From: Apteryx mantelli
Taxonomy: Eukaryota; Chordata; Aves; Apterygiformes; Apterygidae
DNA: 64,000 nt
Assembly (NCBI RefSeq): GCF_036417845.1
Contig: NC_089978.1
Coordinates: forward strand, 124,030,183 to 124,094,182
Direction of reading: 5' to 3'
This document shows positions 56,997 to 64,000 of this stretch, piece after piece. Within the stretch, counting starts at the first letter, position 1; every line of letters starts with the position of its first letter. The translations under genes and the position numbers were made by a program. Under the pieces are notes generated by a model. The model saw nothing but the letters and a program-made list of their open reading frames with translations, was not told the DNA's origin and made no database searches.

Positions 56997-59738
56997 TTCT
57001 CCCTTCAAATCTGGCTTGTCAGCTGAACGACAATAAACTGAGGAAGCTCGCACACACAGAATTAGAAATTAATAATCTTATTGTAACTGCTAGACCACAC
57101 AATTCCTCCACCCAGGTGCAGTATTCTAAAATACAACATCATGGTGGAGAAATTACCCTATGAATAAAATAGCCTTAGAAGAGGCAAAGAGCTCCCCCTA
57201 CTCCTTCTCCCCTCCCCAAAGGACAGCTATAGGTAGCTTTCCTAACTTACCCAGGGCACAGGTTTAGCCAAGCTTGCTAACCAGTTCTTTTAACAATAAC
57301 AAACAATTTTGACTGGTGTGTTTAAGTGTATTAGTAACAGATGCAAATCTTACTTCATAAGGTATTTGCACATTGTTTCTTTTGTAGAGCTAGGCTGATT
57401 ATTTTATGTAATCTCAATTTTATTTGAAAACAAAATAAGGTGGCACCAAAACATTAAACCTGAGACAGAGAAGGTGCAAGACTGAAACAAAGACTTATGA
57501 TCTATAATTTTTTTAATCCATGATAGTTATGCCCAGTAATTGCTAATATCTGTCTTTGCACTGGCAAGTGGTGTGCATTATGTTTTCCTGGCCAACACAT
57601 TTGCCCACTTGTCCATCATCTCCAGACTTGATTAATGCAATACATCATGCTTGATGCTTGAATTTCAGGAACTGTAGTCAATGCTAAATTCCCTTTAGCA
57701 AGCACTCTGACACATTATTAATAGAGAGCTTGTGCAGTTTGGCAGTGATGCTCTGGGAATAACACGGATCCAACAGTACCTCTGCAGTGTCTTTGTGGCC
57801 TGCATCTGGCTCGCCTGTTCTAACTGCACTCTATAATGCTGTAGTGAAATACAGAACTGGAACTCGTTCGCTGTAAATTTTCCTGTTCAGCACAAGTCTT
57901 AGCTTTGGGTTTTCCCATTGTAGTGTGTTGAGAAAAATGTTTGTCACTTTAAGTTACAGAACAGCTTCTTATAGGAATTGATTATGCTCTTAATGACCCT
58001 GAAATTTAGAAGAGAGACAGTAGCGGAGGGTAGAATAGAAGGTGAACAGGGGAAAGACCATTCAGTAAGTCCCCTAATGCCGAAACTAGGATGACATCGG
58101 ATGAAATAAATACCGTGGCTAAACTGCAGAACCTGCTGCCATAGAAAGTTCTGAATGCCAAAATTCCTGTGGATTAGAAAACGATTAAGCAAAATCCCAC
58201 TAGTCCTTGCCTGATTTTCATTTTTGAGCAAAAAGAACCTCTACTCTGATTCAGAAAGTCCTTCAGCCAATGACAGCTGGGAGGGGATATCAGGGAAATG
58301 TAATTCATATCTGTCACATTCTAGGTCTATATAATCATGGCTGTCAAAAGAGGAACTCTGAAAAATTCAAGTTTTTAGTTAATTTAATTCAAGGCTAAAA
58401 ACTAGCTACCTGAACACTTGCCAGTTTCTTTCTTTGTACCAGAACATTAACACCATTTCACTTTCTATGCTTCTGCAGAAAATCTTGAAGATTGTAGGCT
58501 CTGGCAAATACGCTTTTCAAAATTTGGGGCCTTATAAGTATGAGGTACATGTATGCTGATATTGAGAGTCCCACTGCAAGGTACCAAAGAAACATGGTGT
58601 TCTGTTTGCTACAGACCTAACCGTCATTACCAAGAAATCATACTCTGTATGTGGCTGTATAGTGAAATGTCAATACAAAATTATTTAAAAGAACAGCACA
58701 CAACTAGAATTAAGATCACTGCAGTAATGTGAGTTACTGGTGCTCTACTTTTCAGGGGATTTACTTCATATAGAACAACCACAGACTCAATTTGATGGCA
58801 GAAGCTCTGTCAGGTTTCCTGACAACAAGGCAAGACACTAAAATGCTTCTTCCAAGAACACATACAAGTAGGTCAGCCAAACAGCTGAGACAGTGCTAGG
58901 AGCAACAGGAAACTTGTTTTGGCCACTGCATGAAAAGAACATCAAAAGGCGATTTTTTTTTTTATCGGTCAGTGATCAAATCACATGCACCAGGTACTGC
59001 ATCATACTATACTTTGCACTTGACCAGCACCCTGATCAGAGCATTCACTTATACAGTTACTGGGACCAATCTCTGTTTAATAAACTTTTCTCAGTCACCC
59101 ACTTTTGGAGCAGCCATGCATATTGTAACATTCTCCGAACACTGCTAAACAAAAGTAAAAAGTTATTTATTCTTTAATAAAAATTACTCTGATTTATTCC
59201 TTATCAAGGTAACTTAACAACAGCACATTGCAAGTACACACACGCTCGTGAGAACTGGAAATGCAAGAGGATTTCGAATTTTATCAGCAAGCAAACAAGA
59301 AACTCAAACATGGAAAGTTTTGAAAAAACATGTTAATCGCATACTGATAAAATCCTGTACTAGCCCTAATGATACTAACTTTCCAGAGTTTTCCAATTAA
59401 ATCTTCAGGAGCCATTTTAGGTAGTATCAGTCCTCTGCCTTCCCCCTGCTAAAACTCTATGACTTAAATCGTAACTGCATACTTGAGCTGTTGAGAAATG
59501 CTCCTGCAGGAAGAAGGCTCCCACATTCTAAATGTACACCTTTTTTTAGGAAGAAGACCTAAAATATTGTTTTTACCTCAATATACATGTATAGTCCCTC
59601 CCACCCATAATTTATAACATCAGAGTTGTTATAAGAAGATTTGTTTTTGTTTTTTTTACCTCTTCTGACTTCACAAGTAGCCCAAAAGTTCAGAGTCCTG
59701 TCAATTGTCAGGTGTTTCTCGGAGGCAGGGTTATAGGT

Positions 59739-59780
59739 TGTGTGTGTATATATATATATATATATAAAATATATATATAT
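59739..59780 (+). repeat. TG/TA compound microsatellite
   Basis: Short TG run passing into TA repeats with an AAA interruption, in the spacer between HHLA2 and IFT57. Confidence 0.8.
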
Positions 59781-60919
59781 TCATATAAAATGAACATATA
59801 GCTTTCTCTTCCAGAATGGTGGAACTGTGTCTCTTTCCTGCTTCTCTCACAGCCACACCTACACATGCCAGATATATTTCATCTGCAAGTACATTCCAAT
59901 TACACAACAGAAAGTAACTTTTTTATACCATTGCTTTTGGGGTGGAGGTATGCAGTAGTCCCAGCCCCTACTCATAAAGACTAAAGTTTCCACGCCTCTG
60001 CATTCCCTGCTTTTGCTCTTAACCACCTTTCTGCCTGGCTTAATTGAACGAGCATTTTAATAATTCCTGCAAGCTGTAAATGAGTAACAGAAGAAATTAA
60101 TTATTGCCAAATATGTGGTTTCACTAGCAGCAGTGATACCACTTTGGGATTGCAACTGTGCATTATGAGAGCATAAGTGCTGTAGCCACAGTACAAAGAC
60201 TGGCAATTCTTGTATTTTTATTAATGCGTAATTTACGAATCTCACTCATGGATTGAGAGGTAAATTCTGTACAGACACTGGGCAAAAAGAACTTACAATC
60301 TTAAATATAAACCAAGACGTAAATCAGTATGATGCTGTTCTTGGAAAGCTGGTAGTCTTAAACAAGAACAGTACATGCATTAGGCTGTCTTGCAGCATTA
60401 GATAACCAATTTTCTCTTCTCTCTAACAGTAGTAATTTACTAGCACTTCATTTTCTCTGGGCAATTGAAACACCATGTTAGGTGATTTTCAACAGAAGAA
60501 CCCGATAGTACAACTGAAATTAGGGAAGAGGGCTTGCAACAACTAAAAAAAGGGGGGGGGGGAAGGGAAGCAAAAGGGAACAGGCTCCGCCAAAATCAAA
60601 GCAAGTGTAAACAGTAGGACTGTGCCTACACGACCTGTCTCCTGGTTTCCTCCAAGGACTAGGCTTCCACCCCCCTTTCCTATGCACAAGCCCAGAGAGC
60701 ACAGCCTTTCAGCGCGCAACTGCAGCACTGCTTGTGAGGTCAAAGCCAAAGACCCCGTAGAGAGCCCTTGCTTGTGCATAAAAGCGCAAAGCTCGGTCAC
60801 CTATTAGGTAAAGGAAAGCAGCTAAGGGGGGCACTTCGGAAATGTTTTTAAAAAAACGCCCCCCGCCCCGCCTATTGAACAAGGACGCCATGTTCCCTCG
60901 CCACCCCCCTGGGTACGGA

Positions 60920-60930
60920 GCGGAAGTGAC
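60920..60930 (+). promoter_or_regulatory. ETS-type site with adjoining TGACG
   Basis: GCGGAAGTGACG contains the GGAA core in the GABP/ELK-type context followed by a half CRE-like TGACG. Common in CpG-island promoters. Assigned by motif only. Confidence 0.4.
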
Positions 60931-61025
60931 GACCGCGACGCTTTCTCGTCCCTCCCTCTCATCCGCGGAATTCAGGAGGCGGGGCCGGGAGGGGGGAAGC
61001 GGCGCTGTGCCGTAACGGAGCGGTG

Positions 61026-61095
61026 ATTGGATGCCTGGCCGGGCATGCCTCGCCACCATTGGTGGCTCGCGCCGAAAGTGCGGCGAGGGGATTGG
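61026..61095 (-). promoter_or_regulatory. IFT57: Three evenly spaced inverted CCAAT boxes (NF-Y sites)
   Basis: ATTGG cores at 61026-61030, 61058-61062 and 61091-61095, all in the same orientation, with starts 32 and 33 bp apart, about three helical turns. Spacing of roughly 30-35 bp is typical for cooperating NF-Y sites. The first and third have the favourable GATTGG core context. Confidence 0.65.
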
Positions 61096-61103
61096 TGGAG
61101 CCG

Positions 61104-61117
61104 GTTGCCCTGGCGAC
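61104..61117 (+). promoter_or_regulatory. IFT57: X-box (RFX site) of a cilium gene
   Basis: GTTGCC, two spacer bases, GGCGAC: an imperfect inverted repeat that fits the RFX X-box (GTTGCC-N0-3-RGYAAC) with one deviation in the second half-site. RFX factors switch on intraflagellar transport genes, so an X-box 28 bp before the IFT57 start codon fits the gene's role. Confidence 0.65.
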
Positions 61118-61141
61118 GGGCGGTGGTGGTGGGGGTCCGCG

Positions 61142-61151
61142 AAAATGGCGG
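61142..61151 (+). promoter_or_regulatory. IFT57: YY1-like site over the IFT57 start codon
   Basis: AAAATGGCGG matches the YY1 consensus (AANATGGCGGC) and includes the initiation codon. YY1 sites just after the transcription start, overlapping the first ATG, are common in CpG-island genes. Motif evidence only. Confidence 0.4.
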
Positions 61152-61326
61152 AGGAGGCCGGGAGCGGCCGCGGCCGGGAGCAGCGCGGGGGGGAGGAGGC
61201 GGCGGAGCGGGGTCCGGGCGCGGCTTATCACATGTTCGTGCTGATGGAGGACGTGCTGGAGAAGCTGAAGCTGCTCAGCTACGAGGAGGAGGCGCTGCGG
61301 CGCCACAACATGCGGCCGCTCTCCAG
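61145..61326 (+). CDS. IFT57: IFT57 exon 1 (start codon)
   Basis: ATG in good context (GAAAATGG) begins MAEEAGSGRGREQRGGEEAA followed by AYHMFVLMEDVLEKLKLLSY and RRHNMRPLS, the conserved N-terminus of intraflagellar transport protein 57 (HIPPI). IFT57 is a peripheral IFT-B subunit of the ciliary transport trains, and its N-terminus forms a calponin-homology-like domain. The first 27 residues are Gly/Glu/Arg-rich and poorly conserved; strong similarity starts at AYHMF. The 182 nt end two bases into Arg at GTGCGG. The overlapping longer frames in this CpG-rich block are shadows. Confidence 0.93.
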
Positions 61327-63927
61327 GTGCGGGCCCGAGCGCCGCAGCGCCCACCGGGCCCGATGGGGGCGGCCCGGGGAGGGCAGGGGCTCCACTGCTG
61401 GCGGCGCGGGCGCCCGGGACCACCTCCACCTCCTCCTCCTCTTTCTCCTCCTCCTGGCAGCGGAAAATCGGGGAATCCCCGCTGCCGTCGGGGAAATCGG
61501 GGGCTCAGGTCTGTCAGGACGCCCAGCTGGGGAGGGGAGAGGAGGAAAACCGCCTCAGAGTCTCGCATGGCGTTGCCTGTGCCCTTCCTGTGTGCTGTCA
61601 CACGAGGCAAAGGCTTGAGGTGCCTTACAAGCAGTGAGCAGGTGCCCCTTTGCACTGACTGCCCTGAGTTTGTGCAGGGATGTGGGAAGGGCTGGTAATT
61701 CAGGGCTTTATTAGTACTGTGTTGCAGGTCGGTGGACTTGCATCTTGGCTATGCTTGTGGTTCCCACATCTCAAGTTTGGTTTGGTTAAGACTTAAACAG
61801 TAGATGTTGAAGGCATAGTATGAAACTCTTGACTTAAAAGTTTATAGCCTTCTTGGTTGCAATGAAAGGCATCAAAATGTGCCAATGAATATGCACATCG
61901 AAGATGCTAAATCCAAGTGTTAGTAGAAAGAAATCCCGAGTATTTAATACCTCTTTATTTTCCCCCACTTTTTTTCTGTTTGATCTCTCATTTGGGATGT
62001 AGTAGACAGTCCAACAGATCTTACAAAAGTCTTCATGTATCTCACATAAATGATCCCATCAGTTTTGGCGTCTTATTTAAGGCAAGATAACAATTATTAG
62101 GAGACAGAAATTATATTAGCAAAGGTGAACACATATTCAGCTTGGTGGTTTGGGCTTTTTATATTGTTTGTTATGTTTAAAATATACAATGCCAAGAGGC
62201 CGGCATTCAGATATTTTCAAAGATGAAGGATTATTATTAAGATTGATTTAAAAACCTGTTGTCTATTCATAGCTATGACATATCACTGCTAATTAACACT
62301 TTAGATTTAAAAAATCCTACTCTTTCAATTAAGATGGGAGGGCCTGTTGTAACAGCATATTTGTGAAGACTTTTAAAGAGAATGAGGGAGATGGAGTGCA
62401 TACACCAGAAATTAGGATAGGAAGATGTGAGAATAAATATGTCAAATGTAACAAAAATATAAAGCTTTTAAAAATTTACTTTTATGCTCTCTAAGGAAAA
62501 GAATTTAATTTTTTTTGCTGATGACATTTAATAGGCTGTTGTTACAGCCCATTAGATGCAGTCTTGGACCACATCTTTCAATTTACTTTCATCCAGAATA
62601 CATCCGGTTTGTATACTCTGCTCTGTAATGCAACCCCAAGCACAGTAGGTGGGGGAGAGTGGAAGAAGTACTTCAAAAGCATGCTCCTGATCTGAGCTTA
62701 TACACTTATTTAGATGCCTCTTGCTCACCTGGTAGTTGAGGGACATGGGAAGGGGAAGGGGTTTGGGGGATTTTGGAGCAAAAGGAACTGGATGTATTGT
62801 TGTTGTCAGGAAGAATCTTTGGGGATGTTAGGGAAGGAACAGGAGGTAGGATTTCTGTGCTATAATGGCATGGATGAGGACTGTAAACAGACACAGGACA
62901 CACCTCTCTAGGCAACCAGGCTTTGTTAAATTTGTTCTCTCCTCCCCACAGAAGTGCCATTCAGGTTTTCATGTGGTCACTTGGAGGAATAGAATTATCT
63001 TTTTATAACATGAGGCAGGATATATGACCCAAATACAGATACTTGTCTTTGAGCTATTTGTCTAGACCCCTTTTACTGGAGAGAAATAAGCATTTCTGAT
63101 GCATTTTTCAACTTTTCTAAAGTAAATAAGAGGTGGATGAGACAAATCCACCCTGGCTTCCTGTGTCATGGGTACAAGTATAAAGCTTTAGCAGTAGATC
63201 ATATTCATATTGTTTTTAGAGTAGATTATTTCCTGTGTGACATTGACAGTTGTTATCAGGCCATTTTAATAAGCTGTTCTTAGGATGGTTTTAAATTTAA
63301 ATTTTCTCTTGCACTTTAAGTCCCTTCCCTTGTGAAAACTGCCTGAGATTAAACAAAGCCAGCTCATCTCATTCATGGACCACAAGGTGTCGGTGATTAT
63401 GGGTCTATGACTTTTGATTCTTTTGAGCTTTTAAAGATGCATTATGTTATGCAAGTGACATTTGAATGACTCCTTTCTATAGAACCTTAATTGCTTAGTG
63501 ACATTTTATGGAATGATGGAGTGGATTCTGCATCCCTAAAAGTCAGTGGGAACAGAATTGAGCTCAACTCATTTCAAGACTGTTCAGGTAAATTAGAGGA
63601 GTAACTTGGTCTTATATGGAAATGTTAATTCAGTGGTGTTTAACTGAAGCTGCCTAATCTTGCTGGAAGGGAGGAGGACACCCCAGTTTCCCTTTGGTTC
63701 TAAGTCTAATGTTGACAATAACTTAAAACAGGAAACAAATGAATTGCATGTAGAAAATTTACTGCAGTGGTGTGTGAAAATAGACATCCTGAATTTAGTT
63801 CAGGTGGCTCACTCATTGAGAAGTCAGTTAACGAAACTGCTTTCCTAGCCTGTGCTGACCTGTAATTTTAGAATTGCTTCAGGAATGCAAAATATCTTTT
63901 TTTACCATTTTTTCTCCTTTTTAACAG
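61327..63927 (+). other. IFT57: IFT57 intron 1
   Basis: 2.6 kb. Its first 130 bases are still GC-rich and include a CTC-rich pyrimidine tract near 61423-61457; the rest is AT-rich. No other exon or RNA gene recognised. Confidence 0.7.
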
Positions 63928-64000
63928 GCACTACTTTGCGCTGCCCACTAATCCTGGTGAGCAGTTCTTTATGTTTTGTACCCTTGCTGCTTGGCTGATC
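63928..64000 (+). CDS. IFT57: IFT57 exon 2, cut by window end
   Basis: After acceptor TTTTTAACAG the frame continues HYFALPTNPGEQFFMFCTLA then AWLI up to the last base. This is the highly conserved CH-like domain segment of IFT57. The donor lies outside the window. Confidence 0.93.

Larger units (their letters stand above)
56404..60849. other. Spacer between HHLA2 and IFT57
   Basis: About 4.4 kb without a supported coding exon. It holds a purine-only tract (56970-56996), a TG/TA repeat (59739-59780) and an 11-G run (60552-60562). Because the HHLA2 start-codon exon has its own acceptor, an untranslated HHLA2 first exon and promoter should lie somewhere here or in the CpG-rich block to the right, but I cannot place it. 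Confidence 0.5.
60850..61460. promoter_or_regulatory. IFT57: CpG-rich promoter block of IFT57
   Basis: Sharp rise in GC and CpG over otherwise AT-rich surroundings, ending in the first part of IFT57 intron 1. It carries GC boxes (around 60857-60873 and 60976-60984), an ETS-type site, three inverted CCAAT boxes and an X-box. No TATA box is seen in the position expected for the plus strand. This is the style of a broadly expressed CpG-island promoter; it may also fire toward HHLA2. Confidence 0.8.

Noticed and set aside
61027-61698. Long open frames over the IFT57 exon 1 region (plus-strand 223- and 195-residue frames, and minus-strand frames to 61429)
   Set aside because: They arise from stop-poor CpG-rich DNA. 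Only the frame starting at 61145 up to the donor at 61327 has recognisable protein similarity.

Overview
The window is vertebrate nuclear DNA with spliced genes and GT-AG introns. It holds parts of three neighbouring genes: MYH15 (sarcomeric myosin heavy chain, + strand), HHLA2 (B7-family immune ligand, - strand) and the start of IFT57 (intraflagellar transport subunit, + strand). The same neighbours, MYH15-HHLA2-IFT57 with the same relative orientations, lie on human 3q13, which supports the names. Short introns (nearly all of MYH15 in about 47 kb), few recognisable interspersed repeats and a ventricular-type MYH15 suggest a bird. The species cannot be fixed from sequence alone.

Region 1 (1-about 47,440): MYH15. 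I can place 41 coding exons by translation, splice sites and phase continuity. They give 5,723 nt including the stop, about 1,907 residues. Only the first coding exon (about 31 residues) lies upstream of the window. The frame is open throughout. The P-loop, switch I, switch II, basic loop 2, both reactive cysteines, converter, two IQ motifs, head-rod proline, full coiled-coil rod and filament-assembly region are intact, so this looks like a functional motor. Most exon lengths equal the usual sarcomeric myosin lengths, but three places differ by extra introns, one place lacks an intron, and loop 1 carries a separate 21-nt exon.

Region 2 (about 47,440-56,403): HHLA2 on the minus strand, tail-to-tail with MYH15. 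Six coding exons are seen: signal peptide, IgV, IgC, IgV, transmembrane and a terminal exon. Reading is continuous (345 codons) to the end of the transmembrane exon. The reading of the cytoplasmic tail is uncertain.

Region 3 (56,404-60,840): noncoding spacer between HHLA2 and IFT57 with simple repeats. It may hold an untranslated HHLA2 first exon that I cannot identify.

Region 4 (about 60,850-64,000): CpG-rich IFT57 promoter with three evenly spaced CCAAT boxes and an RFX X-box, then IFT57 exon 1, a 2.6-kb intron and the beginning of exon 2, cut by the window end.

The three genes act in unrelated processes (muscle contraction, T/NK-cell co-signalling, cilium assembly). The points of interest are gene structure, the loop-1 microexon, the tail-to-tail 3' ends, the HHLA2 tail and the cilium-type promoter. 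No CRISPR, insertion sequence, tRNA or rRNA was found.
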